This document shows, piece by piece, positions 22,903 through 32,626 of a DNA stretch of 46,484 bases. Both the position numbers and the translations under genes were made by a program. Every line of letters begins with the position of its first letter. Positions within the stretch are counted from its first letter, which is position 1. The notes under the pieces are model-generated. The model did not search any database. It saw only the letters and a list, made by a program, of their open reading frames with translations, and was not told where the DNA came from. Origin of the DNA: Myxococcota bacterium (GTDB taxonomy: Bacteria > Myxococcota_A > UBA9160 > UBA4427); contig JASMLK010000039.1 in the NCBI GenBank assembly GCA_030748735.1, forward strand, positions 1 through 46,484, given 5' to 3'.

Positions 22903-25314
22903 CTAGTAGATCACCTTACGTGCCACCAGATCGTCGTACTTCTCCGGCGAGAGCCCGAGGATGTTCTTGAAGACATGCTCGTTGTCCTGGCCGATCACCG
23001 GGCCCGGGCGCACGTCGACGGGGCTGTGGCTGAGCTTCACGTAGGAGCCGTAGATCGTTTCGCTGAAACCGAGGGGATGGTCCACCTCGATGAACGTGCC
23101 GCGCGCCTTGTAGTGCGGGTCGTGAAGCAGGTCGGCGACGGTCAGTACCGGTGCGGCTGCGATGCCCGCGCGCTGCAAGCGCTCGGTGAGCTCGCGGTCG
23201 TCGTGTTCGCTGGTGAAACGCTCGACTTGCTCGTGGAGCATTTCGATGTTGTCCAGGCGGCCGGCGAGCGAAGCGAATTCGGGCGCGTTCGCCCAATCGG
23301 GGTCGCCCATGGTGTCCACCAATGCCGCCCATTCGGCTTCGTTTTCGATCGCGATCGAAATCCAGCGATCGTCTCCCGCACAGCGGAACACTCCGTGGGG
23401 TGCCGCGATACCGAGGGGATGCCGGTTACCCTTGGGGCCGGCCACGCGCTGGTTGAGCGCGTAGTCCATGTACGCGGGCCCCACCATCTGCATCACGGCT
23501 TCTTGCTGGGAGAAGTCGATGTACTGCCCTTCCCCCGTCTTGTCGCGATGCTGCAACGCGGACACCACCGCGAAGGCACCGAAGATGCCCGTGAAGGGGT
23601 CCGAGTACGCGTTTTCCACCGGCAGCGGCGGGCCGTCGACATAACCCACGAGGCTGTCGAGACCCGTGAGTGAGGTGAGGCTCAACCCGTAGGTTCGCGT
23701 GTTCATCAGCGGCCCGTACGCGCCTGCGCCCTGCATCGAGAGCATCACGAGGTCGGGCTTGTGCTTCTTCATCTCTTCGTAGCCGACGCCGATCTTGTCC
23801 ATCACGCCGGGTCCGAAATTCTCGATCACGACGTCGGATTCGCGAATGAGCTGCCGCGCGAGTTCGAGCCCCTCTTCGGTCTTGAAGTCGATCGAAACAC
23901 TTCCGTTGCCGGCCCAACACGCGTGGTTGGAAAGGCTGCGGTTCGGCCCCGACTCACCACCGCCAAAGGGCGGAAGGGTTCGCGTCATGTCGACGCGGAC
24001 GTTCGATTCGACCTTGTACACCTCGGCGCCGAGGAAGTTGAGCGTCTGCCCCACGACGGGCCCCGCCCAGACCCAGCCGAAGTTCGCCACCCGGATGCCG
24101 TCCAGCGGCTTCGCGCCGGCCACCGCGGCGGCAGTCGCTGGCTTCGCCACCGAAGCGAGCGAACCCAGTACTTCGTCATTGTGCGCGCCGAGCTTCGGCG
24201 CCGCAGTGCGCGGCCCCCCCGGTGTCTTCGAGAGCTTGAAGGGTGCGCCGAGCATGCGCAGGGCGCCGAGATCGTCGTGTTCGACTTCGACGATGTAGCC
24301 ACGCTCCTGCAGGTGTGGGTGATCGGCCGCTTCGGCCACGGTGAACACCGCGGACACCGGCGCGCCGGCCGCCTGGCACTGTTCCATGATCTCGTGCTTG
24401 CCGTGCTGCATCGTCCACTCTTCCATCAGCGGATAGATGAGGTCGGCGTTCTGGGCGCGCGAGAACATGTCCTGGAACATCTCGGTCTGCATCCACTCGG
24501 GGTCGCCCATCACCTTCGCGATGCCATTCCACTGGCCGGGTTCGAGCGCGAGCATCCAGACGTGGCCGTCCTTGCAGGGAACGATCGTCGCGGGTGCGCC
24601 CAGCGGCATCCCCACGCCCGTGCGCTTTTCGAACTTCCCGTCCTGGGCGTAGCCGCCGATGTTCTGCCCGCCGACGAACGCTGCTGCGATCGCTTCGGCG
24701 CTGGACACGTCGACGTGCTGCCCCACGCCCGTGTTCTTGCGTCCATAGACCGCCGCCATGCCCCACGACGCCGCCGAAACAGCGCCGAAGTAGTCGGCCG
24801 CGAACGTTCCATGTTCGAGCGGCGCTTCGCCCGGCAGGCCGCAGTAGCGCGAACTCGCGCCGGTGAGGTGGTAGGCGTTGAGGTCTGTGCCACGCCAATC
24901 CGCGTACGGGCCCGTCTGGCCGTAGGGGGTGATCGAAACCATCACGAGCGACGGGTTCGACTGCGAAAGGGTTGCGTAGTCGAGGGACCAGTCGCGCATC
25001 TGGCGCGGGGTGTTGTTTTCGATCAAGACGTCCGCGCTCGCGATCAACGCTGCGATCTGCTCGCGGTCGACGGCGTCGGTCGCGTCGAGGGTGACGGACT
25101 TCTTGTTCGTATTGAGGAAATGGAAGACGCCGCTCTTTTCGGTGTCTGCCGCGTCGCCGGGGAACGGGCCCCAGCCACGCGCCGGGTCGCCGCCCTCGCG
25201 CGGCTCGACCTTGATGACTTCCGCGCCGTAGTCGGCGAACAACTTCCCACAGAAGGGCGCGCTCACGCCGCCCCCCAATTCGATCACGCGAATGCCATCG
25301 AGTGCTTGCGCCAT
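22903..25314 (-). CDS. Two-domain CaiB/BaiF CoA-transferase (class III)
   Basis: An 803-residue protein made of two class III CoA-transferase domains (about 1-400 and 410-803); ordinary members have one domain of about 400 residues. Both halves start with a GIRV motif and both keep the active-site Asp context: GQHVDVS in the first and GQYIDFS in the second. Class III enzymes move CoA between carboxylic acids through an aspartyl-CoA anhydride. ATG 25314 is preceded by AAGGGG. CoxG-like and XdhC-like genes follow upstream on the same strand. The 3' end is only a few bases from the IS200 end. Substrates unknown. Confidence 0.9.
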   Translation of the reverse strand: MAQALDGIRVIELGGGVSAPFCGKLFADYGAEVIKVEPREGGDPARGWGPFPGDAADTEKSGVFHFLNTNKKSVTLDATDAVDREQIAALIASADVLIENNTPRQMRDWSLDYATLSQSNPSLVMVSITPYGQTGPYADWRGTDLNAYHLTGASSRYCGLPGEAPLEHGTFAADYFGAVSAASWGMAAVYGRKNTGVGQHVDVSSAEAIAAAFVGGQNIGGYAQDGKFEKRTGVGMPLGAPATIVPCKDGHVWMLALEPGQWNGIAKVMGDPEWMQTEMFQDMFSRAQNADLIYPLMEEWTMQHGKHEIMEQCQAAGAPVSAVFTVAEAADHPHLQERGYIVEVEHDDLGALRMLGAPFKLSKTPGGPRTAAPKLGAHNDEVLGSLASVAKPATAAAVAGAKPLDGIRVANFGWVWAGPVVGQTLNFLGAEVYKVESNVRVDMTRTLPPFGGGESGPNRSLSNHACWAGNGSVSIDFKTEEGLELARQLIRESDVVIENFGPGVMDKIGVGYEEMKKHKPDLVMLSMQGAGAYGPLMNTRTYGLSLTSLTGLDSLVGYVDGPPLPVENAYSDPFTGIFGAFAVVSALQHRDKTGEGQYIDFSQQEAVMQMVGPAYMDYALNQRVAGPKGNRHPLGIAAPHGVFRCAGDDRWISIAIENEAEWAALVDTMGDPDWANAPEFASLAGRLDNIEMLHEQVERFTSEHDDRELTERLQRAGIAAAPVLTVADLLHDPHYKARGTFIEVDHPLGFSETIYGSYVKLSHSPVDVRPGPVIGQDNEHVFKNILGLSPEKYDDLVARKVIY

Positions 25315-25331
25315 TGGGGTCCCCTTCCGAA

Positions 25332-25964
25332 TCAGTTCGACTTGCCACCACCGAACAAGCGGCGGAAGAAGTTCACGATCGCTGCCATCAGCGTCTTGAA
25401 GAGCAGCGGCAGAACCTTCAGTTCGTTTTCTTCGCTGGTGGGCGCGACGGCCCGCGCCGTCGCGGCGCCCGCGCCTTCCGCTCCAGCGGCACCGGCATCG
25501 CCACCGGGCGCGGCCGCCTCGAGGCGTTCTTTCGCGGTGTTCGCGAACTGCTGGAACAGCTGATGCGAAACGCCCTTGATCATGCCGCCGCCGACCTGCA
25601 TCACCTTGCCGGTCAAGTCGATCGCGGCGTCGGTCGACATCTCGGTCGCCCCGCTCGCGGTCACGACCAACTGAACGGTGACCTCGGCCTTCGCCGTCCC
25701 CCCGCTCGGGTCCTTGCCCTTGCCTTCCATCACGAGTTTGTGATTGTCGCCGTCGACTTCCTTGAACTGGATCTTTCCCTTGTAGGCCGCGGTCACCGCC
25801 CCCAGCTTGATCTTGACCTTGCCCTTGAAGTTGCGATCGTCGACTTCCTCGGTGAGCGATGCACCGGGCAGGCAACCGACCACCTGGTTGGGGGTAGAGA
25901 TGAACGTCCAGACCTCATCGACGGGGGCGTGGACTTCGAAGGTTTCCTGGATCTCGATCGCCAT
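25332..25964 (-). CDS. CoxG-like SRPBCC protein
   Basis: A 210-residue protein. The first ~150 residues form the CoxG/SRPBCC lipid-binding-type fold (VWTFISTPNQVVGCLPGAS, DLTGKVMQVGGGMIKG). An Ala/Gly-rich linker and a hydrophobic basic tail (LLFKTLMAAIVNFFRRLF) suggest peripheral membrane anchoring, as described for CO dehydrogenase CoxG. The stop is 17 bases before the CoA-transferase start, so they are probably one operon. CoxG-type proteins help recruit or mature molybdenum hydroxylases, one of which lies at the left edge of the window. Confidence 0.88.
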   Translation of the reverse strand: MAIEIQETFEVHAPVDEVWTFISTPNQVVGCLPGASLTEEVDDRNFKGKVKIKLGAVTAAYKGKIQFKEVDGDNHKLVMEGKGKDPSGGTAKAEVTVQLVVTASGATEMSTDAAIDLTGKVMQVGGGMIKGVSHQLFQQFANTAKERLEAAAPGGDAGAAGAEGAGAATARAVAPTSEENELKVLPLLFKTLMAAIVNFFRRLFGGGKSN

Positions 25965-26070
25965 GGCGTCTCGGCTTTCCTTGCGCGTGCGGTGCGGGTT
26001 GTCTGGATGTCGTTTCTGGAGTGGTGCGTGAATCGTCCAGGTGCGGTTCGGTGCGTTGCCTCGGCCAGCC

Positions 26071-26091
26071 CGCTGCGCGTGTCGCGCAGCG
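26071..26091. terminator. Strong hairpin between xdhC-like and coxG-like genes
   Basis: A perfect 9-base-pair stem, CGCTGCGCG and CGCGCAGCG, with a 3-base loop lies 18 bases past the XdhC-like stop. No T-run follows, so it may stop or attenuate transcription, or protect RNA ends, within the operon. Confidence 0.45.
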
Positions 26092-26108
26092 CTGCATGGC
26101 CGAGGGCT

Positions 26109-27182
26109 TCAGCCCTGCTCGGATGGTCTGTTGAGTGAGACGCCGGTGCGCGCGTACCGGGCGGCCACCATTTCAGCGAGGATCGCGAGGGCGATTTCCT
26201 GGGGACTGCGGCCACCGAGATCGAGCCCGACTGGGGTATGGATCCTGGCCAGGTCGGCTTCCCCGAAGCCCTGTTCGCGAAGCGCCGTCTTGCGCTTTTC
26301 GTGCGTACCACGGCTTCCGAGCGCACCGATGTAGCGAACATCCGAACGCAACGCCCGCGCGAGTGTCGGGATGTCGAACTTGCTGTCGTGGGTGAGCGTG
26401 AGGATGTACGCACCACCGTCGAGGCGTGCACCGTCCAGTACATCCACCGGCCAGTCGCTGCGAATCTCGTGCGCAGCGGCGAAGCGTTCGCCGCGCGTGA
26501 ACGCGGTGCGTGGTTCGATCAAGCAGACCTCGAACCCGACCTCACGCGCCAGGCGACAGAGCGTTTCGGCAATGTGTGTGGCGCCCACGACATAGAGGCG
26601 TGGCGCCGGCACGAACGACTCGATGAAGACGCGATGGGGCTGGCCCTCGAGTTCGATGGTGCGCGTCGTGCGCGTGCCCCTACCGAGCACCTCGCGCGCC
26701 TCTTCCGCGACCACCTCGTCGATGCGGGTGTCGATCGAGCCAACGATGTTCGAGTCCTTTCCCACCAGGGCGAGTCGAGCGCCACGCCGCTGCGGCGGGT
26801 CGAGCACCAGGGCCAGCGCGGCGGGCTCCCCGGCCGCAATCGCGTCGCGAAGACCGCGAAACACGACGTCTTCGGCGTGGGGTTCGATCAGCACCTCGAT
26901 TTCGCCGTCGCAGCTGAGTCCGACCTCGAAACTGTCGGGTTCAGCGGGGCCGTAGGACACCAGGGCCGGGCTCCCTTCGTCGAGCACGGTCATCGCGCGC
27001 TCGTACACGTCCCCTTCCACGCAGCCGCCCGAAACCGACCCCCGCATCTCGCCGCTGCGTGTCACGACGAGGCGCGCACCTTCGGGTCGCGGCGCCGAGC
27101 CGTGGATGTACACCACGGTCGCAACCGCGATTTCTTCTTTTCGCGCCAACCACGCGTCGATTTGTGCGAGGAGTTCTTTCAC
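26109..27182 (-). CDS. XdhC/CoxF family molybdenum-enzyme maturation protein
   Basis: A 357-residue protein with an N-terminal XdhC/CoxI domain (TVVYIHGSAPRPEGARLVV, MRGSVSGGCVEGDVYERA) and a C-terminal Rossmann-like XdhC domain (YVVGATHIAETLCRLAREVG, YIGALGSRGTHEKRK). XdhC proteins hold the molybdenum cofactor and help insert the terminal sulfur for xanthine-dehydrogenase-type enzymes. GTG 27182 is the chosen start because clear similarity begins there; the ribosome site is weak and the frame is open upstream. It fits the partial molybdenum hydroxylase at the left edge. Confidence 0.9.
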   Translation of the reverse strand: MKELLAQIDAWLARKEEIAVATVVYIHGSAPRPEGARLVVTRSGEMRGSVSGGCVEGDVYERAMTVLDEGSPALVSYGPAEPDSFEVGLSCDGEIEVLIEPHAEDVVFRGLRDAIAAGEPAALALVLDPPQRRGARLALVGKDSNIVGSIDTRIDEVVAEEAREVLGRGTRTTRTIELEGQPHRVFIESFVPAPRLYVVGATHIAETLCRLAREVGFEVCLIEPRTAFTRGERFAAAHEIRSDWPVDVLDGARLDGGAYILTLTHDSKFDIPTLARALRSDVRYIGALGSRGTHEKRKTALREQGFGEADLARIHTPVGLDLGGRSPQEIALAILAEMVAARYARTGVSLNRPSEQG

Positions 27183-27473
27183 GCTGTCTTGTCGCGGCGA
27201 ATGCGCGTGTCTTCCTGTTCGAATCCACCGCGAAACTGCGGTTGGCCGGGGCGTTGTAGAAGACGCGAAGTATAGGCATTCGCGGGCGCTTGCCGGGGCT
27301 CGCGGCTTCTTGCAGGGGCACTTCGACTTGGTAGCCTGCGCTGCGACTTCGCCCAGGCCGGGACGGCGAGCCGGAAAGCACCGGGTTGCCATGTCATGAG
27401 CGGTACCGGGATCCGCGACAGGGGTCCGGACCCGGTCCGAAAGGGCCTGGACCCGGAAAGACAGGGAGCCGAC

Positions 27474-29561
27474 ATGTTGGACCTGGGTGAGCCCACCCGT
27501 CAGATCTACTGGAACATCGTCGGCCACGCGCTCATCTATGTCTTCCTCGTCGCGGCCCTCGGGCTGGTGATCTGGACGATCCACAAACGCGTGCAGTTGT
27601 GGAAGCTCGGGACGGCCGAAGAACGGCTCGACGACATCCCCGGTCGCGTCCGCTTCGCGCTCACGGAGATCTTCCTCCAGCGGCGCCAGCTGCGTGAACC
27701 CTTCATGGGGCTCGCGCACCTGTTCATCTTCTATGGGTTCCTCGCCGAGCTGATCGCGACGGGAATGATCTCGCTCCAGGAATGGACCGGCATCGAGTAC
27801 CTGAAGGGCAACTTCTATCTCGGCTACTCGCTGTTTTCGGACAGCTTCGGGATCCTCGGCATCATCGGTCTGCTGATGGCGCTGTGGTACCGGGGGGTGG
27901 TGAAGCCGGCGCGCTTTCACACCATCGCGGACGACTGGGTCGCGGTACTGCTGCTGCTCGTGATCTTCGTGCAGGGCTTCTTCGTCGAGGGGATGCGCAT
28001 CGCCGTCACCGAGTTGCGGGTGAACCCCGAGCTCGCACCGTGGTCGCCGGGTGGCTACGTCATCGCGAAGCTGTTGCAGGACATCGACAGTCAGGTCTTG
28101 ATGGAGTGGCACCGCTACAACTGGTGGATCCACGCCGCGACCGCCTTCGCCTTCATCGCCTACTTCGCCCTCGGTAAGTTCAAGCACGTGCTGTTCGGCA
28201 CGATGAACCTCTTCCTCCGCAACCCGGAGCCCACGGGCAAGCTCAACTACCCCGACATCGACGAGCTGGCCGAAACCGATCCGGACGCCCTCGACGAACT
28301 CGGCAACAACCGCATCGAACAGTTCAGCTGGAAGTCGCTCCTCGACCTCGACGCCTGCGTGAACTGCGGCCGCTGCGAAAGTGTCTGCCCGGCCCACAAC
28401 AGCGGCGTCCCGCTCAGCCCGCGCAAGCTGATCCAGGACATGAAGGGGCACCTCGATGTGGTCGGGCCTGCCCTTGCGGCGCGTGCGGGCTCGGCCAGTG
28501 ACGAAGCCTCCGAAGAAGCGCCCGACGGCATGCTCGGCCTGCTGCTCGGCGACGGCGAAGACGGCACCACGCCCGCAGTCCTCGAAGAAGAACTCTGGGG
28601 CTGCCGCACCTGTGGTGCCTGCATGCACGAATGCCCGGTCTTCATCGAACACATCCCGAAGATCATCGACATGCGCCGCTATCTCGTGATGAGCGAATCG
28701 AAGATGGGCGAAGAGGCGCAGCTCTTCCTGAAGAACCTCGAAGATCGCGGTCATCCCTTCGCGGGCCAGGGACGCGACCGCGAAGAATGGTTCGAAGACC
28801 TCGACGTCAAGGTCTACGGCCGCGGCGATGAGTCCGACACCCTCTTCTGGGTCGGCTGCGCGGGCGCCATGATCGACCGCAACATCGAAACCAGCCGCGC
28901 CATGGTGAAGATCATGCAGTCGGCCGGCATGGACTTCGCACTGCTCGGCAACGAAGAGCAGTGCACCGGTGACCCCGCGCGCCGCGTGGGCGACGAACTC
29001 ACCTATCAAGGCTGCACCAAGACCAACATCGAAACCTTCGAGCAGTACGGCATCAAGAAGGTCGTCACCGCGTGCCCGCATTGCTTCAACACGGTGAAGA
29101 ACGAGTACCCCGACTACGGAAGCGAAGTCGAAGTCGTGCACCACACCGAACTGATCGACTCGCTGCTGAAGGAAGGCAAGCTCCGGCCACAAACGAAGCA
29201 CGAAAGTGTCACCTATCACGACCCGTGTTACCTCGGGCGCCACAACGACGGCTACGACGCGCCGCGCAACGTGCTTTCCAACATCACCGCACCCGGCCAG
29301 CTGATCGAGATGGACGCCAACAAGTCGAAGTCCCGCTGCTGCGGCTCGGGCGGTGGCTACGCGTGGATGGACGACAAGCCCGAAAAGCGCATCAACCACA
29401 CGCGGATCGAAGACGTACAGCAGTGCGGCGCCGGCACCGCGGCGGTGGGTTGTCCCTTCTGCATGCAGATGTTCGACGACGCACTCGGCGCGAAGGACCC
29501 CGGCGGCAAGGTCAAGGCGAAGGACATCGCCGAACTGGTTGCCGAGACCCTGACGGACTGA
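27474..29561 (+). CDS. Membrane-bound ETF:quinone oxidoreductase-like Fe-S protein (EMO/FadF type)
   Basis: A 695-residue protein with about six transmembrane helices in the first ~240 residues, containing His candidates for haem b (His82, His213, His220, His238), as in the nitrate-reductase gamma fold. Two 4Fe-4S clusters follow (Cys295, 298, 301, 305 and Cys377, 380, 383, 387), then two CCG domains (WVGCAGAMIDRN, HDPCYLGRHNDGYD, SRCCGSGGG). This is the layout of EMO/FadF proteins that pass electrons from acyl-CoA dehydrogenases via ETF to quinone. ATG 27474 is chosen for GGGAG at 27464-27468; an upstream ATG at 27396 would add 26 unlikely residues. It links the CoA-ester genes to respiration. 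Confidence 0.9.
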   Translation: MLDLGEPTRQIYWNIVGHALIYVFLVAALGLVIWTIHKRVQLWKLGTAEERLDDIPGRVRFALTEIFLQRRQLREPFMGLAHLFIFYGFLAELIATGMISLQEWTGIEYLKGNFYLGYSLFSDSFGILGIIGLLMALWYRGVVKPARFHTIADDWVAVLLLLVIFVQGFFVEGMRIAVTELRVNPELAPWSPGGYVIAKLLQDIDSQVLMEWHRYNWWIHAATAFAFIAYFALGKFKHVLFGTMNLFLRNPEPTGKLNYPDIDELAETDPDALDELGNNRIEQFSWKSLLDLDACVNCGRCESVCPAHNSGVPLSPRKLIQDMKGHLDVVGPALAARAGSASDEASEEAPDGMLGLLLGDGEDGTTPAVLEEELWGCRTCGACMHECPVFIEHIPKIIDMRRYLVMSESKMGEEAQLFLKNLEDRGHPFAGQGRDREEWFEDLDVKVYGRGDESDTLFWVGCAGAMIDRNIETSRAMVKIMQSAGMDFALLGNEEQCTGDPARRVGDELTYQGCTKTNIETFEQYGIKKVVTACPHCFNTVKNEYPDYGSEVEVVHHTELIDSLLKEGKLRPQTKHESVTYHDPCYLGRHNDGYDAPRNVLSNITAPGQLIEMDANKSKSRCCGSGGGYAWMDDKPEKRINHTRIEDVQQCGAGTAAVGCPFCMQMFDDALGAKDPGGKVKAKDIAELVAETLTD

Positions 29562-29616
29562 TTCCCGCGACGGCCACCCTGCCCTGCGCGCGCACGGCGC
29601 GCGCAAAGGAGCCCCG

Positions 29617-30036
29617 ATGAGCGACATCTCGAACGACGAACTCCGACGCCTCAGTGACCTCGAGGACATCCGCGACCTCGCCCGCCGCTACGCCCACTAC
29701 GTCTGGCTGCGCGACGCCGATGGCGCGATCGATCTGTTCGCCGACGACGGCGAGATGGACATGGGCGACCGCCCCTCGATCATCGGACGCGAAGCACTGC
29801 AGACCTCTTATCGCGAGGTCTTCGAGGCAAGCGTCTTCCTGCCCTTCGTTCACGGGCACGTCGTCGACATCGATGGCGACAAGGCCACGGGCACCGTCTA
29901 CCTCGACCTGCGCAGCACCGACGACGGCAAGTCGATGACGGGTCACGGCTACTACAACGACCGCTACACCCGCACCGACAAGGGCTGGAAGTTCGCGTAC
30001 CGCAAGCTCACGCTGGTGGAATACCGCGAGATCTAG
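29617..30036 (+). CDS. SnoaL/NTF2-like protein
   Basis: A 139-residue protein of the cone-shaped NTF2-like fold (LRRLSDLEDIRDLARRYAHY at the N-terminus, then FLPFVHGHVVDIDGD). Family members are isomerases, dehydratases or hydroxylases on small cyclic substrates, or have no known activity. AAAGGAG precedes ATG 29617. It is 55 bases behind the EMO-like gene and probably co-transcribed. The active-site residues cannot be judged. Confidence 0.85.
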   Translation: MSDISNDELRRLSDLEDIRDLARRYAHYVWLRDADGAIDLFADDGEMDMGDRPSIIGREALQTSYREVFEASVFLPFVHGHVVDIDGDKATGTVYLDLRSTDDGKSMTGHGYYNDRYTRTDKGWKFAYRKLTLVEYREI

Positions 30037-30076
30037 TCGCGAGCATCGCAAACGCCCACGCATCCGCCGGGTGCGC

Positions 30077-32461
30077 TCAAGGCGTTTCGATCGCACCCGA
30101 AGCGCGATGGTGGGCGAGGGTTTCGGCGTCGAGCCCGAGAAGCTCGCCGAAGACATGGTCGTTGTCGCAACCGAAGCCCGCACCCGCACGCCAGGTGCGC
30201 CCCGGCGTTTCGCTCAGCCCGAGCGGGATCCCACTCGCGACGACCGATCCCTTGACCAGATGTGGGATCTCTTCGAAGAAGCCTCGTGCACGCAGATGGG
30301 GATCGCGCTCGTAGGTGTCTTCGATGCTGCCGACGACGCCCGCTGCAACGCCCACTTCCTGCAACCGCTGCATGACTTCGTGCGGTGAGTGCTGCGTCGT
30401 CCACTGTTCGATCTCGCGGTCGAGCGCGTCGCGGTGTTCGAGGCGGCCCGCGAGCGTCGAATATCTGGCGTCGTCGAGCCACGCTTCGCGCCCGAGCACC
30501 CGGCAGAACGAGCGCCACGCCACGTCGTCCTGCACGCTGATGGCACACCAGCGGTCGTCCCCCGCACACGGGTACACGTTGTGGGGAGACATCACCTGCG
30601 ACGTGTTGCCGGCGGGGTCGGGTTCGATGCCGCTGCATAGAGGTTCCATCAATGCGGTCCCGAGCGACGCGATCGTCGCTTCGAGTTGCGCCATCTGGAT
30701 GAGCTGCCCCTCACCCGTGCGATCGCGATGATCGAGCGCCGCCATCACGGCAACGACGCCATGCAGCGCACTCAGGGCATCGGGGTACGCGTATTGGGTG
30801 TTCGTGCACGAGCTTCCCGGCTGTCCGGACAGGCGGCTCAAGCCCGAGAGCGTTTCGATATTCGGCCCCCAGGTCACGTACTTCGCAAGTGGTCCAACGG
30901 CACCGTATCCCGTGCTCGATAGCTGGACCAGGTCGGGCTTGCGCTGCGACAGGACGTCGAAGCCGAGGCCGAGTTTCTCCATGACTCCGGTGCTGTTGTT
31001 TTCGATCACGACGTCGGCCGTGGCGACGAGATCCTTCGCGAGTTCGACCGCGTCCTGGTTCTGCAAATCGAGACAGACGAAGCGCTTGCCCCCGTCCCAA
31101 TCCGTGAACCAGGGCGAGAGCGCGGGCTGCACGCCGAGTTCGCGCTCCCTCGGCGGGATGTACATCCGCACGACGCCGGGGCGCTTCACACTTTCGACCT
31201 TGATCACTTCCGCACCACACCAGGCCATGAAGCGCCCGACCCAGGGCCCCGCCATGCCGGCGGTGAACTCGATCACGCGCAGACCGGAAAGGGCGCCCTC
31301 CCCCGTGCCGCTTTCCGTCGATCGCACGCGTCGATTCGCGTCGGGCCGGTCCTCGAAGGTCGCATCGGCCGCGGGCCCGCTGGATTCGCTCGAGGGTTTC
31401 CCGATGGACCACGGCGTCTTCGAGAGGCGATAGGGAGGACCGGGCATCGTGATGCGCTCGCCCTTCTCGTCCTCGACATCCACGAAGAACTCGCGCGCCT
31501 CGAGGTGGGGGTCGCGCCGCAGGTCGGCCACCGTCTGTACGGGCGTCATCGCGATGTGGCGCCGCTGCCCTTCGTGGTAGACCTCGTCAACGGTGAACTT
31601 CGACGTGAGATCCGTGATGAAGATGTCGAGCAGATCGCGGTACTCGATCCGCACAGAAGACGGCCCCTCGAACATCTCGAGCATGACCTCTTCGTTGCCC
31701 GTTTCTTGGTGGATCCACTTCGCGAGCGCTTCCCAATGCGCGGGGCGATTGACGATCAAGTAGATGAGTCCGTCCTTGCAGGGGTAGGCACCCGAAGGAA
31801 CCGCGGCGAACAGTGACGTGCCGTTGCGCACCGGGACCATGCCGTCGTCGAGATACTTCCCAACGCCACTGATGTGCGTGACGGCGACCATCACTTCCTG
31901 GGCGGAGATGTCGACGTGTTGCCCGCGCCCGGTTGCATTGCGATGGCGCAGCGCGATCAGGCTCGAAGCCGCCGCACAGGTCGAAGCCATGCGGTAGGCC
32001 TGCTCGCCGGCGAGATTGACGGGCGGAGTCTCGGGGTCGCCGGTGACGTAGATCGCGCCCCCCACCGCGTTCGCGACCAGGTCGCTCCACGCGTGGTCGC
32101 GATGGGGCCCCGACTGACCGAAGCCCGTGATCGAAGTCATCACGAGCCCCGGGTTGGCTTCGCGCAGGGTCTCGAAGCCAAGTCCATACGAAACGAGCCG
32201 ACCAGGGGGAAGCGTTTCGATCAACAGGTCGGCTTCGCGCGCGAGAGCTGCGATTCGGCCACGATCGTCTTCCACGTCGAGGTCGAGTTCCAGCGTGCAC
32301 TTGCTCGTATTGAGGTAGCGGTCGTGCAACTCGATGACGTGTGGCTGTGGCAACGCGACCCGCAGCACGTCTGCGCCGAGATCCGCGAGGAGCTTGCCGC
32401 AGTACATACCCGCTTCGTCGGCGAGTTCGAGAACCCGAAGCCCCTGGAGTGCATCCGTCAT
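30077..32461 (-). CDS. Two-domain CaiB/BaiF CoA-transferase, second copy with altered C-terminal active site
   Basis: A 794-residue tandem class III CoA-transferase. The N-terminal half has GRGQHVDISAQE with the catalytic-type Asp. The C-terminal half has GEGQLIQMAQLE in the same place, so Asp is replaced by Gln and that half may be structural or altered. The two halves are joined by a charged linker around residues 370-400. ATG 32461 is the start at the GLRVLELAD motif. Convergent with the SnoaL-like gene. It is the second two-domain enzyme in 10 kb; the two are not near-identical, so they probably differ in substrate. Confidence 0.9.
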   Translation of the reverse strand: MTDALQGLRVLELADEAGMYCGKLLADLGADVLRVALPQPHVIELHDRYLNTSKCTLELDLDVEDDRGRIAALAREADLLIETLPPGRLVSYGLGFETLREANPGLVMTSITGFGQSGPHRDHAWSDLVANAVGGAIYVTGDPETPPVNLAGEQAYRMASTCAAASSLIALRHRNATGRGQHVDISAQEVMVAVTHISGVGKYLDDGMVPVRNGTSLFAAVPSGAYPCKDGLIYLIVNRPAHWEALAKWIHQETGNEEVMLEMFEGPSSVRIEYRDLLDIFITDLTSKFTVDEVYHEGQRRHIAMTPVQTVADLRRDPHLEAREFFVDVEDEKGERITMPGPPYRLSKTPWSIGKPSSESSGPAADATFEDRPDANRRVRSTESGTGEGALSGLRVIEFTAGMAGPWVGRFMAWCGAEVIKVESVKRPGVVRMYIPPRERELGVQPALSPWFTDWDGGKRFVCLDLQNQDAVELAKDLVATADVVIENNSTGVMEKLGLGFDVLSQRKPDLVQLSSTGYGAVGPLAKYVTWGPNIETLSGLSRLSGQPGSSCTNTQYAYPDALSALHGVVAVMAALDHRDRTGEGQLIQMAQLEATIASLGTALMEPLCSGIEPDPAGNTSQVMSPHNVYPCAGDDRWCAISVQDDVAWRSFCRVLGREAWLDDARYSTLAGRLEHRDALDREIEQWTTQHSPHEVMQRLQEVGVAAGVVGSIEDTYERDPHLRARGFFEEIPHLVKGSVVASGIPLGLSETPGRTWRAGAGFGCDNDHVFGELLGLDAETLAHHRASGAIETP

Positions 32462-32626
32462 CGGACGATTGCGTAGCGCACGGTCGATCGACTCGCGATC
32501 GCCGGCGAGAATGCACGGTGCAGCGACTTCCAACCGTGGCTGCAGACAAGCAGCTTCTACCAAAGGTTCACCGGCTCGACGCTGCTGCTGTTCGATCCCC
32601 TTCGTAGGGGCTGCTAACGTTTTCGC

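Noticed and set aside
27396..27473. Upstream ATG at 27396 as the start of the EMO-like protein, and the GGGTCCGGACCC palindrome inside it
   Set aside because: The added 26 residues are Pro/Gly/Arg-rich and unlike the family, and the ATG at 27474 has a clear ribosome site; the palindrome alone is weak evidence for an operator.
27183..29669. Very long minus-strand open frame running opposite the EMO-like gene, continuous with the XdhC-like gene
   Set aside because: It lies antisense to a protein with perfect Fe-S cluster motifs and encodes low-complexity His/Glu/Arg-rich text; long antisense frames are common in GC-rich DNA.
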